Assembly: GCA_030248215.1 (NCBI GenBank)
Contig: JASANG010002156.1
Location: 124,001 to 188,000, forward strand
Direction: 5' to 3'
Length of the DNA stretch: 64,000 bases
From: Enoplolaimus lenunculus
Taxonomy: Eukaryota > Nematoda > Enoplea > Enoplida > Thoracostomopsidae
Positions 31,144 through 42,780 of this stretch are shown piece after piece (within the stretch, counting starts at the first letter, position 1; every line of letters begins with the position of its first letter). A model generated the notes under the pieces. That model made no database searches, was not told the origin of the DNA, and saw only the letters and a program-made list of their open reading frames with translations. Position numbers and translations under genes: made by a program.

Positions 31144-31363
31144 TGTCGCTGGCAGCATCGATTAATCTGGCAAAAGCAAAGATCACTATACTTCGGCCAT
31201 GTCTCTGTAACCCTGCCATTATCTAAGAAATTTTTTAAAATGCCTAATAAATCTGCCAAAAACTTTCAGCATAAAAATAGATTTGCTCTCCGCAGTATGT
31301 TTCAGAAGAATTAATAGTCAACATGATTTTGGACGCCATTGTTTCTTTATATTTTTCCAGGTT

Positions 31364-33579
31364 ATGCGTCATCCATTTTATCGTGTGCCCGCCGTGTGGA
31401 AAATTGACGCAACCATTTCCAAACAAAAAGACACGTAAAAGAAAAAAAGAGAAAATCCATTATCGGTGCCCGCCGGTGGAAAATTGACGCAACCATTTCC
31501 AAGTACGGTTTTGAAAAACGCTTAGGAAGGAAATAAAAAAGTTCTGGGAAAATACCATTTACACCTAAAAAAATTTTTGTTTCTTTACCAAAAATTAAAG
31601 AAGATAAAAACATTTAAACTAAAATAGGAAATCTAAAATAAAATCTCTAAAATAAAAGTAACAAACCCAATGAGTGGAAACCCACACCTTTTTTTTTTCC
31701 CTACCTCCTAATAAAGGCAGTGGATAAAAAATTCAAAAATCAAAAACCATACGTACTACCTACCCCCTTATCCTAAATACTAAATATAATTATATTTTTT
31801 TTCTTCTATTTTATTATTTATATTAACAAGAGCCAACTTACAGTATATTCTCTATAATTTTTTAATATTAAAATCATAAATTAACAAACCACCAAACAAC
31901 AAAACAACAATACAACCAATTTCTCGAACAAATGTGCAGGGAATGCACCCAAATTCAGTCAATTTCCCTCACGAGAACAGAAAATAAAGGTGACCTATCA
32001 TACTTAAATTTTTTTTCTTAATGACACCAGGGGTCAAATATATTCATCATCATACAACCCAACACCAAAATACCCTCCAGTAGAAACCAGGATAAGACGC
32101 CGTTTAGGGTGGTAGATTGCCGTATTTAATGAATTGAGTTAACAAAACTGCCGTTAAAGTAGCTTTCAGAGCTGATAGTACGTTGTTCTCGAGAGAACAA
32201 CTGAACCTTTTTTACATCGTTGCTTGTAGCTTATTATACTTTTTTATACTCCTTTGTAACAACCTATACAAACAATTTATTATTTTTTACATCTTCTTTA
32301 GCTTATTATACTTTTTTTGATACTTCATTTTGTTACCAGCTCTACAAGAAACAGTACAAAAAGAAAAGTTTGGTGTATTTTTCAGTTTGCCCCATATGCC
32401 TAACACTTCAAGCAGATCGAAATAAATAACATTTCTGATTTTTGTATTTAAATTCGTAATTTATGCTATTTTACACGCTTACATTAGCATTTTTTTTTTC
32501 CAATTTTTTTTAATAAATAATATAATATTTACACGCACATACATTTTTCCATTTAATATCAAGTATGCACATGCTAATGACAGTGAATAAAACCTATGTA
32601 CTTACCCCAGAAACTGTACTGACCCTAAATAAAAGAGGAGAAATGTCTGATTTTCGAGTCTATAGGTCATAATATAGTACATATAATTATATTTAACTAC
32701 CCAAAACAGCCCCCCATCACATTCCCTTCCTTCATCCCCCACCCCCGCCCCCCACACCCTCCCCCTACCATCTACGTTCTTCATTTCTCTTAATTAGAGT
32801 CCGTAAATGGATAGGGTACAATATAATGATTTTTTTATTTATATACCCACAAAGAGGTGTATAGAGGGGGCACTATATAATTGGCCGCCCCACACTTCAT
32901 TTTCTTTTTTTCCCGCCCACAATCTCACCCTCGCGACTTGCGCCGCCCATAAACATTTCACACACCTCTACAATTTCTGTCCCCTCCCCTTCTTTCCTAA
33001 TTTCTAAAATTTTTATATACTAATTAAATACCCTTCCTCTCCTTCCCACCCCTCCCCCCCCACCAACCCCCAACCCACTCCCCCTCCCCCTACAATCTTG
33101 CACAATTTCAACCTTGCGACTTGGGTGGCCCATCAAACATCATTTCTAGAAACTGTCATTCTGACCTTCAATTTGAACTTTGACTTGCAAAATTTCAACC
33201 TTTTTGGGGACAATATCACAACTGAAATTGTAAACTGTAAATTCAATTTTCGATAACAGGGACAATATCGTTAAATTGGCAAACGTTATGCTTCTCTTTC
33301 AATTTCCACTTTGGTAATTGCAGTGTCAAGGCAAAGCGGAAATTGAATTTGGAAAATGGCGCAATTTCCCATTGCCCTTGTTTAAAAAATCGCTAGTGGT
33401 AAATTGAAGATCAAATAATGTTATCAATTAACTACTTGAGTTTAAAAAATCGATAGCTGTGGGAAATTGAAACAGTTTTGAAATTCAATTTCCTTTTTGA
33501 AGCGTTTTTCAAAACCGTACTTGGAAATGGTTGCGTCAATTTTCCACACGGCGGGCACACGATAAAATGGATGACGCAT
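31364..33579. mobile_element. foldback-type element, about 2.2 kb
   Basis: The left end (31364-31530) and right end (about 33500-33579) are inverted copies, from ATGCGTCATCCATTTTATCG to CGGTTTTGAAAAACGC. The left arm holds an internal duplication of its GCCCGCC..TTGACGCAACC part. The interior is AT-rich with C-rich patches and has no gene, which fits a non-autonomous foldback or long-TIR element. Confidence 0.65.
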
Positions 33580-33689
33580 TACATCGAACAAATGTGCGGG
33601 TCTAGTTACTACCCTTTTCATAGGAATATGAAGCATATCCCATGCTGCTCAAGTGCTGAGCAATTCTTTCTAGTATTAGGTTTCACGCT

Positions 33690-33870
33690 TATTTTTAAAA
33701 AATCTTTGTAATTTTCCCTGAAAATTATGCCAAAAGTTCAAGCGCACCAAATAAATAAATTTTGTAATATGCAAAATTGCAGGAACCTCCGGCAGCAGAA
33801 ATTATACCGGATACGGAGCCGGAGGTCGATTTTCAGGCGGACCCGGAGGCCAACTTCCGGTTTTACCGTG
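33690..33870. mobile_element. partial CCGG-rich dispersed element, right half
   Basis: GCAGGAACCTCCGGCAGC through GGAGGCCAACTTCCGG matches the right half of the element at 58487-58827. It may be the partner of 30065-30310. Confidence 0.45.
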
Positions 33871-34040
33871 ATATACGCAATTTGTAACAAATTTTGAGCG
33901 TAAACATAACAGAATTTCCAGTATTTCTATTGCGAAAACGGACACCAGTTTTTACCGGAAACAGAACCTGATCTGGTTTACTCCCTGCTAAATTAATGTC
34001 TATTAAAATTCAGTTTGCTTTATTTTTAATTTAACTCAGG

Positions 34041-34427
34041 AGTGCAGATGGGCACCGGATATTCGGATATTGAAACATATCTAGATTGAACCACATTCAT
34101 ATATATATACATAATTCGATGATGATTTAAAATTTTTATTTCTTAAAGCATGCCAAAAGGGGCCAACGCAAGAGTTTATTAGTCAGTAGCAATCTTTTTA
34201 ACCGAATACCCAGCATTATTGAGACAGTTGCGGGTCAGGGTACTTCCCTTAGAGTAACAAGTTAAAAAAAGTGCTTGAGAAACGAAAATTGAGGTTCGGA
34301 AACCCAAAAAACGCAAACACAAGTTTCGGATATGCGAAATAGAAAATTTAATTTCGGATATCCGGATAAATGTCCGGCAAGAATTGCCGGATATGCAGAT
34401 ATGATAAAATATCCGATGCCCATCACT
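34041..34427. mobile_element. MITE with ATGGGCAYCGGATA ends, just upstream of KTI12
   Basis: It starts AGTGCAGATGGGCACCGGAT and ends with the inverse of AGTGATGGGCATCGGATA. The interior repeats CGGATAT words. Both flanks read TCAGG, a possible 5-base target duplication. Its edge is about 100 bp from the KTI12 start, so it may overlap that promoter. The 41745 region begins with a related word (GTGTTGGGCACCGG). Confidence 0.65.
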
Positions 34428-34527
34428 ATTCAGGAGCTATCTTTTAGTTGAATCAGTGATTATGTACATATTGTCTTGTATGCTAAGAAGTGTTGTAACG
34501 GTGCATACACTCTAGCTACCTTTGAAG

Positions 34528-35469
34528 ATGCCGCTTTTACTATTGACTGGGTTGCCAGCCAGTGGAAAATCAACAGCAGCGAGTCAATTTAAGCAAGCCC
34601 TCCAGGCTAAAATACCACCAGGAACAAGCATAACACGAGTGTCAGATGAAGATTTTGGAACATTTGAACGTAACGCAACGTATTCGGATCCAGCGCGTGA
34701 GAAACAACTAAGAAACTATTTACGATCGACTGTTCAATCGGCGCTAAGTCAAACGTGCGTTGTAATTGTTGATTCGTTGAATTACATCAAAGGATATCGG
34801 TATGAGCTGTATTGTGCTGCGAAATCAGTACAAACAACGTATTGTGTTGTGTATTGTAATTCAACTGCTGAAATCGCTCATCGGTTGAATCGCCTTCGCT
34901 CGCCTGAATCGCGTCAGTATTCACCTGAAGTCATTGACGCTTTAGTGATGCGTTACGAGCCACCAAATTCAAAAAGTCGATGGGATAGTCCGTTAATTGA
35001 AATTAAAATTACTGAAATGCTGCCTAAATTTAGTGTTGAGGAAAATTTGGCTACACTTTGTGTTGATGAAAATATACCAGAGACGATGTGCTATAGACGC
35101 TATGTTGACGATGTTTACCGTGTTTTGTTCGAAGGAAAACAACTGGATGCGAACGTTTCAACTCAATGTCAACCGCTGGCTCCAACAAATTTTCTGCACG
35201 AAGTTGACCGGAAAACACAAGCGATTGTGGCGGACATCGTTGCACGACAGAGTAGCGTTGCCATTGGCGACTCGATTGAAGTTCCGGGAGCCAGTGAGAG
35301 AGTTGTGATCAACCGGATTCGGTCAATGCCTGAGCTCACGCGACTGCGACGACAGTTTTTGCAATATTTAAAGTCGCGACTAAGCCCTAGTGACCCTACA
35401 ACGTGTCTAGCGACGATGTTTGTTAATTTTGTCAACACTGATGGCACACAAAGTGCCGAAATGGACTGA
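34528..35469 (+). CDS. KTI12: KTI12-family P-loop protein
   Basis: KTI12 is a P-loop ATPase with a tRNA-binding region that partners Elongator in making wobble-uridine modifications; yeast mutants resist zymocin. The 313-residue product is of usual length for animals. Residues 8-16 (GLPASGKST) are the Walker A loop, about 40-60 hold the SDEDFG segment, and about 87-101 read DSLNYIKGYRYELYC, a family signature. The C-terminal part has FLHEVDRKTQAIV, the conserved tail helix. I chose the ATG at 34528, which puts MPLLLLTGLP at the N terminus as in homologues. There are no introns, unlike the neighbouring genes. No breaks are seen. Confidence 0.95.
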   Translation: MPLLLLTGLPASGKSTAASQFKQALQAKIPPGTSITRVSDEDFGTFERNATYSDPAREKQLRNYLRSTVQSALSQTCVVIVDSLNYIKGYRYELYCAAKSVQTTYCVVYCNSTAEIAHRLNRLRSPESRQYSPEVIDALVMRYEPPNSKSRWDSPLIEIKITEMLPKFSVEENLATLCVDENIPETMCYRRYVDDVYRVLFEGKQLDANVSTQCQPLAPTNFLHEVDRKTQAIVADIVARQSSVAIGDSIEVPGASERVVINRIRSMPELTRLRRQFLQYLKSRLSPSDPTTCLATMFVNFVNTDGTQSAEMD

Positions 35470-35884
35470 TTGGGAAGTAGGTTTTTCGATCGGGATTCGA
35501 CAGGTACGTAGATCTGCGGAGAAAACAATTTCAAAAAACTGAGACGTATTGTTCTATACACACGCTGAAAAATAGTGTAAAGTTTGGTATTTAAGGCACA
35601 TCAAAAAATAATGCTATTAATGAAGAAGCTTAGTTTACTGCTAATTTGATAGCGTTAAACTGCGATTACTACAACGAAACAGATATCGTCAAATAGTAGC
35701 TACTATTTTCATAAAAGCTTGAATATTTAAAATTTTTGTCATCAAACGAGTTTTTTGTCTGCTGATTTATGAATTCAGTTGAAATCTGTACACTGAATCA
35801 CTAAAAATCGCGCGAATGTATCCTAAATTGTATAACGGTATAGAAATCGAGACCAACATATACTTTAAGGTGCGTAACAGTAGA

Positions 35885-35958
35885 TTAAGCGTATTCCTAA
35901 GCGTAAGCCTAAGCCTAAGGGTGCAAAAACAAGTTCCTAAGCCTAAGCCTAAGCAAAA
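35885..35958. repeat. degenerate CTAAGC (TTAGGC) tract
   Basis: Two blocks of CCTAAGCCTAAGCC-type sequence are separated by about 20 bases. This is one of the cleanest telomere-like stretches in the window. Confidence 0.8.
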
Positions 35959-36676
35959 CAATATAATCTAGAACCTGAACCTACACTTTTATTACAGCAC
36001 CATCTTAAACCTGGACGCCGCTTAAAGTAACAAGGGCCGAAATCGACATGAAGATCGCTGAAATGCAGTTTTTACCATATATATTGCATTTTCGTGTGGC
36101 AGGTGGGGCACCATGGCAGTGGCAACAGGAATGAATCCCTGTTTTAAATTGGAAGAGAGAATTAAAACAATTTCGCTCGCTACGCTCGCTCGCAAAAAAT
36201 CTTATAAATCAAGGTTCCGACATAAAATTCTTGATACAACCCAGCAGTTATAGTAATATCATGATGTCACTACGCAGGAGTTTTAAAATACTTAACCCTG
36301 GCTCGAAATATGACCTAGACATTTGGATTTGTATCCTTACACGTTTAATTAATGTTTCTGTATCAGTAAATGTTTTCGTTACGTAAATAGCCAACACCGG
36401 AGCGTTTCAACAGTGGGTTAGGTATCATTATTATGAGAAAATCGGAGTTATGCCTATCGCTCCGACTGAAAATCGACATGCGATGCGAATTCGCAAGGAA
36501 CTTTGCCAAAACTTCGCCAATTTTGGTAGTGATACTTTTCGTATTTGCAAAAATTCTACTTTTATTGAGTTATTAAGAACATATGTGGCAATTTTTGGAA
36601 GGTTTAATTGCTAAAAGATACGGAAAGCCTATTTTTGACAACACCGCCAGACGGCCTATGTTAACCTATAGGCCAT

Positions 36677-37340
36677 AGGGCCGGAACAGTACCTAAAGCA
36701 TATTCTTAAGCCTAAGCCGAAGTGTAAGGTTGAGCTTATACCTAAGCCTAAATCTAAAACCTAGGCGTAAGTCTATGCAAATAGCGTCTCGTAAGGACGA
36801 GCTTTATACCTAACCCTACTGTATTGACCCGAATAAAAGGGGTAATAGGAGGAGGGTTTCCATTTTGAGTACGAATCAATTGGAGTCCGTATCCCTAATA
36901 AGAATCCGTAAGCGGATAGAGTCCCTAAACCCTAATTAGTGTTCATAAATGTCAATTAACCCTAATATTAATTGTAGCGCGTAAATGACTCCAGCACCAA
37001 ATAATTTGAGTTCGAAACTTTAAAGCGTACTTAAATTTTGAAAGTACATTCCTAAGTATATCCTTGAATTATCGCTCAAGCTATTGACACAAGACAAACG
37101 TTTAATTCAACGGATAATTGCAGTACCGGATATATATCAGTAACGAAGGGCGGCGGAGCGTGGGTAAAAAATAAATAACAGTCTGAGACCGAATAACAAG
37201 GGCGGTACCTTCAGGAGAGGCCAAATAAATATCAGTTCCCCTCTTATTCGGGTCGCTACTGTTGACGTAAGCCTAAGCAAATAGACTAAAGCTTGAGCTT
37301 AATAATCTATTACATACGCAAGGAAAACGTTCCGGCCCTG
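36677..37340. mobile_element. telomere-like MITE interrupted by another MITE
   Basis: The left end AGGGCCGGAACAGTACC and right end AACGTTCCGGCCCTG are inverted, matching the family at 29755-29895. Its CTAAGC-rich interior is split by the element at 36829-37260, so that insertion is younger. Confidence 0.65.
36829..37260. mobile_element. MITE with TATTGACCCGAATAA ends, copy 1
   Basis: It starts CTGTATTGACCCGAATAAAAGG and ends with the inverse of AGTAGCGACCCGAATAAGAGG. It has an inverted second copy at 37765-38188 with long matching interior segments. No ORF is present. Confidence 0.75.
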
Positions 37341-37721
37341 TTCTGTACATGAGCCGATTTTACAATGCTTTGGCATTAAATATTTGGTCTTCTTGACAAC
37401 TTTTTTCTATTTGGTTTAGCTATCTTAAATAAAAATTTGTTGGAGAATTTTTGTGGAAAAAATTGCTGAAAATCTTAGCTTCAGAAAAAAAAGTAACCAG
37501 TTTTTAGAGCCGTGATTCTATTGGAACACGCGATTTCTGCAAGTTTATCAATTTAGTATTTTACTTACAACGTGTCTATATCAATTAAAACAATGCCTAT
37601 ATTTTAGGCATAGCGTACGATACATACTTTTCAGTGTGCAATATATTACACCGAAATTGGAAATTAATACATTAACTTGTAAGTAATTACAGTGGTTAGC
37701 AAACTTGGTTGATAATGGCAG

Positions 37722-38494
37722 TGGCGGATCCAGAAATTTCTGGTGGGGTTTTAGCACATGTTCATACTGTATTGACCCGAATAAGAGGGGGGACTGATGT
37801 TTATTTGGCCTCTCCAGAGGGTACCCCCTTCTTATTCGAGTACGGACTGTTATTTATTTTTAGCACAAGCTCCGCCACCCTTCGTACTAATATATATTCG
37901 GTACTGCAACTATCCGTTGAATTAAACGTATAGTTGTCTCGTTTCAATAGTTTGAACGATAATAAAAGGTTATATTTAGGAATGTACTTTCAAAATTTAA
38001 GTACGCTTTAAAGTTTCGAACTCAACTTATTTGGTCCTGGAGTCATTTATGTGCTACAATTAGGGTTAATTGACATTTATGGACTCTAAATAGGGTTTAG
38101 GGACTCTATCCGCGTACGGACTCTTATTGATTCGGACCCAAAATGGGGACCGCCCTCTTATTACCCCCCTTTTATTCGGGTCAATACTTTACATACTTTT
38201 ACGCATATGAAAACAGCACAAGTCCTACATAAACTAAACTCTACGTTAACGAGAACAACCTCAAAGTCGCGAAAGATGCATTCAATAATGTGTACTTTGC
38301 ATAAATTTCTAGCATATGATATCTTGGTTGTTATTAGGACGAAGAGGTTTTTATGTTCTTTTTCCAGTATTTTCAACAATCACCATAAGTGCCATTATAG
38401 CTTAAGTACGTTGGTTATCACCCTGACAAAAATTTACACTCGGCAGCGGGCGGGTGATACATCCTTCCATCACCCCCCCTGGATCCGCCCTTGG
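37722..38494. mobile_element. hAT-like MITE hosting a nested MITE
   Basis: The left end reads CAGTGGCGGATCCAGAAATT and the right end is the inverse of CAAGGGCGGATCCAGGGG. CAGTGGCGGATCCAG is a common hAT-type terminus in animals. The 37765-38188 element lies inside it. I could not fix an 8-base target duplication. Confidence 0.6.
37765..38188. mobile_element. MITE with TATTGACCCGAATAA ends, copy 2 (inverted)
   Basis: This is an inverted twin of 36829-37260, starting ACTGTATTGACCCGAATAAG and ending TTATTCGGGTCAATACT. Shared interior words include TTTATTTGGCCTCTCC and AATTTAAGTACGCTTTAAAG. A short third fragment lies at about 39078-39160. Confidence 0.75.
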
Positions 38495-39077
38495 GTAATA
38501 GTTGACTTGTGACTATGGGGCGCCAGTTCTATTCCTGCTTGCGACATAGATGTTTCAGCAAATTTTTGTTGCATGTCCTTTTTATGGATTTGTGGGCAAC
38601 TCCAAGTACCTTGTGTTTATGTGTAAAAATATGTGCAATTCGTGCCTTTCTAGCAATAGTACTGTATAGACCCGTCAATGAAATTACTATGGCTTACAAG
38701 TTACGGTGAACGCGAAGCAAAGGTTCGTAAAAATGCACTTTATTGCTGTTATTTTAATGTTTGTTTCGGATAGATTTCAAGTTAACGTGCTGCGTTTGAA
38801 CAGACTCTATCGTTGCAAACATATATTATTGCAAAAAAAAGTCAATTTTTATTAATCCATCGTTATTTGTTAATTCAATACCTTTTAAAAACAACAGTTA
38901 GTCCAGGAAAATTCAAATCAAGAAATAATCGTTAACACCAATGAAAAATTTTAAAACAAATTCTTCTTTCAGAACTTTTCTTCAAATAAATTAAAATTAA
39001 ATTCCAAGTGATTGTAGAAACTAAAGTATAAATTAAAATTTTACTTACACTTTCAAAGTAAAACAAATTCGACTTTA

Positions 39078-39160
39078 AATGTCTGTTGGGACTATTATTT
39101 ATTTTGTCTCTCCAGAGGGCGCCCTGTTATTCTATTAGGACTGTTTCTTATTTCAATGCG
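39078..39160. repeat. fragment of the TATTGACCCGAATAA MITE family
   Basis: TTATTTTGTCTCTCCAGAGG and the following bases match the left third of the element at 37765-38188; the rest is gone. Confidence 0.5.
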
Positions 39161-39641
39161 CGCCATGTAACAGCTGGACTCGACATTCGTTTTATATTCT
39201 TTCTTTTGAGCAGAACTGACTTGAATGGTAACAAAATGTTGCTGTATATAATAAAATGGCCTGAAAAACCTCCTGCGTAAAGTTTGCTAAAATAACAGAC
39301 AAATTTTGGTGTGATTTGAATACAAACTTGCATGTATATATGGTAAACAATGGGAGAAACTGGCTACGCGTGACAAACATTAACTGGAATGACCGCAGTA
39401 CGATTATGCTTCCCATTTTATTGCCGTCCTATTGCTTGCGAGTCCCGCGTTTCAGATTCTTTATCTGCTGCAATTTGTTCGTTTAAGAACCTTATTTACT
39501 AATTGGTAATAGGTGCTACTGTTTTAAGTCATATTGATAGGAGTAAAAACCAAAGGTTCCGGTTGCTGAAATTAGGCATGAAAAGTTCCACAGTTGGCAA
39601 TACGGCTTCAATATATAACGCAACTTTGTAAACAAAATTAT

Positions 39642-39647
39642 TTTTAT
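39642..39647 (-). terminator. poly(A) signal overlapping the stop codon
   Basis: The end of the secreted-protein gene reads CCAAAATAAAAATAA on the minus strand. AATAAA overlaps the TAA stop, so the 3' UTR would be only a few tens of bases. The signal is canonical, but overlap with a stop is fortuitous in many genes. Confidence 0.6.
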
Positions 39648-40639
39648 TTTGGAATTAGCTCCGCCAACGGAAGTCCGTAGCCCATGTTTTTCATCATGTG
39701 CCCGATTTGACGCAACGGTTCGACTACGCTTTTTTCATCAATTAGAAAACCAACTCCAAGATGAAATTCAACCGTTTGAGCACGTGTCATCATCGATGAC
39801 AACCGGTTAACGACGTCTTTCAGTTTAAAGTCCAGGGCAACCAGACGTGCTTGTCGCTGTCGAATTTCGGCGATTTGGGCGTCTAACGCGGCTGCTTGTC
39901 GACCCAGCGTCGCGGCGGCATTGTCTAGTGACGCTCGATGCCGTTCAGCGGCGGCAAGTTGTTGCTGTCGTTGCGCGAGCGATGCGGCCGCGGCGTTACG
40001 TCGTTGTTCAGCGCGACCGCGTTCACCTTTCATTCGATCAAGTCGCCCAGTGAGCGCATTGCCAACTGAACAAACTGCTCGTCCAAACCAACCCCAACTA
40101 CGTCCCATACAATTTCGAGCGTTTTCAATGTTGCGATGAACTTCGTTGAGGTTCGCAGTTGCCACCCGAACAGCTGTTTCAGCGTCTTTCACAGCAGTCG
40201 ACGCGAGTTGAACGTTGCGTTGTGCAGTTGCAACTGCTGCAATTGCGCGTTGTCGTTCGACGTTGTTTGTGTCGATTTGACGTTGCACTTCGGCACGTTG
40301 CGATGCAACTTGTTGCACTTGCGTGTTTGCTGCGCCGACAATTTGCCGTGCGCCTTGTTCGGCGAGTTGCAATCGATCTAAAAACGTCTTTGAACTTTGT
40401 TGAATGCTCGGGTCGATTTCAACGAATTCCATTTCGGTTCCGTTTGTACCCAGCGGTTCCCCGTTGGCCCCTTTAGGCAAACCATGAATATACGCTGAGA
40501 TTTGGTTGTACTGACCGATAGCATCGCGGTATGGGCGTCCGACTTTAGCATCAAAATCCGGTGACAAATTAACAGCTGTGGTTAAATTGACTCTTCCCAG
40601 TACGGTAAGAGCAGTTGATAAAATAATGGCAAACAGCAT
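39644..40639 (-). CDS. secreted coiled-coil protein of unknown function
   Basis: I do not recognise this gene. It encodes 331 residues in one exon. Residues 1-22 (MLFAIILSTALTVLGRVNLT and on) look like a signal peptide. Residues about 95-176 and 200-270 are Ala/Gln/Arg-rich heptad sequence, strongly predicted coiled coil. They are separated by a loop with two cysteines, C177 and C190, around WGWFG, suggesting an antiparallel helical hairpin closed by a disulfide. Asn-Gly-Thr near residue 66 is a glycosylation site. The C terminus is less repetitive and slightly hydrophobic. The sequence is more GC-rich than its surroundings, as expected for real coding DNA. It has an ATG start, a single clean frame and adjacent TATA and poly(A) signals. 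It is likely exported or in the body cavity. Confidence 0.85.
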   Translation of the reverse strand: MLFAIILSTALTVLGRVNLTTAVNLSPDFDAKVGRPYRDAIGQYNQISAYIHGLPKGANGEPLGTNGTEMEFVEIDPSIQQSSKTFLDRLQLAEQGARQIVGAANTQVQQVASQRAEVQRQIDTNNVERQRAIAAVATAQRNVQLASTAVKDAETAVRVATANLNEVHRNIENARNCMGRSWGWFGRAVCSVGNALTGRLDRMKGERGRAEQRRNAAAASLAQRQQQLAAAERHRASLDNAAATLGRQAAALDAQIAEIRQRQARLVALDFKLKDVVNRLSSMMTRAQTVEFHLGVGFLIDEKSVVEPLRQIGHMMKNMGYGLPLAELIPK

Positions 40640-40722
40640 AATGCGTGAGCTTGGTTAAAAGTTGCAAAGTTTACTTTTCTGGTTTTTATTGTGCGAAAGA
40701 CACTTTCGCTTGAAATAACTAA

Positions 40723-40737
40723 CTTATATATATTTAA
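40723..40737 (-). promoter_or_regulatory. TATA-like element upstream of the secreted-protein gene
   Basis: TATATATAAG lies about 90 bases before the ATG on the minus strand. Position and sequence suit a TATA box. The surrounding DNA is AT-rich, so chance is possible. Confidence 0.45.
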
Positions 40738-42780
40738 TTTAAATTTAAATACTAAAATACTCAGGTTGCGAATAGGATAATTTGTTTCAAAAATAGGGAC
40801 GTAGCCAGGAATTCATTTGGCAAAAGTTATCACAATGAGTATGACGTCATGCGTGCTCCACTTTAATTTGAGTACGGCCTGCGGAATTTTATATCGTCAA
40901 TTGACGCATATCCTTTGCTACAGTTTTTCCAAATCATTTCAGTTGGCAACTACTGTCGATTAAAAATTTCGAATCTACAGTTGGGGTACTTGATTTATGT
41001 ATTTAACAATAAATTTTTAAAAACGCAAAATTTTCACGGCAGCAACTGAAAACGCTGCATTTGATATAAATTGAACTGACGGCTTCTTAGATACTGAACT
41101 GCACCGCTGGCATTTGCTGAATTAATTTTTTAATTCAATTGACGCCTGCTGTAGTTAACGTTGCCTCAATTGACGGTTGCTGTGATTTTATTTTATCCGC
41201 TGGCGTTAATTGTTTTTTAAAGAATGGTCGTATGTACACGTTTTTGTAAAAGCCAGTTATGCGCGCAAAAAATATATAATTTTACTATGCATCCAAAGGT
41301 CGCAAAAATCATGTTACATGTGATTTTACTTCATGTCGGTATGGAATTTTTGGTAGGGGGATATATTTTCTCCAGTGGTCCCAAGTGCATAAGTTAATTG
41401 TTTTCCTTGTGGAAAAAATACGAACAACTCTGATAAATAATATTAAAGTTCAGCAAAAAAATTCTGTATCTTTTATACAAAGGTGAATTTGAGTTGCGAG
41501 CCAAATAATGCAGTTTTAAGTTATTTTTTTACGTTCGGTGGGCGTCCGTCCATTTGTTAAAATTGGAATTCTTGACATACTCAACGACAACTACAAGTCC
41601 GCTTCTGAACTAGAATACAGCGCACTTGTACACCACCCTGCAACCTTAAGCGTAAGCCTACAAAAGCCTTAATCCTACTACTGTGATCAAAAGCCTTAAT
41701 CCTACTACTGTGATCTGAACAGGAGATTTTAAGGGTATATAACAGTGTTGGGCACCGGAAAATATCAAAAAACGGTTTTCCGTTTTTCCGGCACCGGAAA
41801 ACCCATCAAAATACGGTTTTTCCGGTTTATTCAGGTTTTTTCCGAGAGCATAGAAAAACGGAAAAACGAAAAAACGTTTTATTATAATCTTAGTAAATCA
41901 CTCGCAAATCAGCGACAAAACATCGCGGAAACCGTGAGGAATGGGTTTTTCTCACGCTTCCGTCGCTGTGAAAGCTGATTTAATGAAAAAGAATCAGTAG
42001 TGGATCCAAGAAACCTGAAATAGGGGGTCGCCACAAGGCATAGATGAAGCATTCGCGAGCGATTCGAGCCAAAAGCAACGCCCCATTTCGGCAGGGAACT
42101 CCGGCATTTTTCACTATCTGGTTCCGGTAATAATTCCGGTATTTTTTCACTTGAATGTTCCGGTATTTTCGGTCGGATTGAAAATTTTCTCATTCGAAAA
42201 TTAGAAAAAATTGACGTATTATTCTAACTTATTTTTCTAAAATTGTCTGAGCATGTATTGCCGAAGTTGAGGCCAAAAATAAAACGCGTGCCGGTTACGT
42301 TTGGCAGTGCGGGACCCCAAAAGTTGCATACTCTTTGGTGTCATAAACTGTTGGTTTTTATAGACTTGCAGCTGCAGGAAAATTGCTGCAACAACAGGTA
42401 AAAGCTTCCAAACACAGTGACACACCTCCAGAAGCAGATAGTGTTGAGAACGAGCAGATGTACTCATTCACCGTTCCCAATCTCGACAAAAAATGTTTCG
42501 TTGCAAGTTGTTCATCTGAAGATCACAATGTATCTTGCAGGTGCAGCACGAGTTTAAAACTGTTTGGACCCACGCTAAAAATTTCCAACTCTAAATATTC
42601 TAAAAAATTTGCCAAATATTATATTAACTGAGTTAACTTTTGAAAAACACTACATCTGCCACTGCATAATCCATTACGAACCAGTCGCAATGACAAAATC
42701 ATTGTTCGTCGAACTGGTGTCTGCAAAACCTTTGACGTTTTTGCAAAACAGCATAGCTGCAAGTTACGGGTAATGTAGAA

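Noticed and set aside
30510-31226. Overlapping repeat proteins on both strands
   Set aside because: An 18-bp stop-free unit explains all of them; no start context, intron or flanking unique coding sequence.
42237-42631. Short frames on both strands, possibly a transposase remnant
   Set aside because: No recognisable domain, splice context or repeat ends, so I cannot support a gene or an element.
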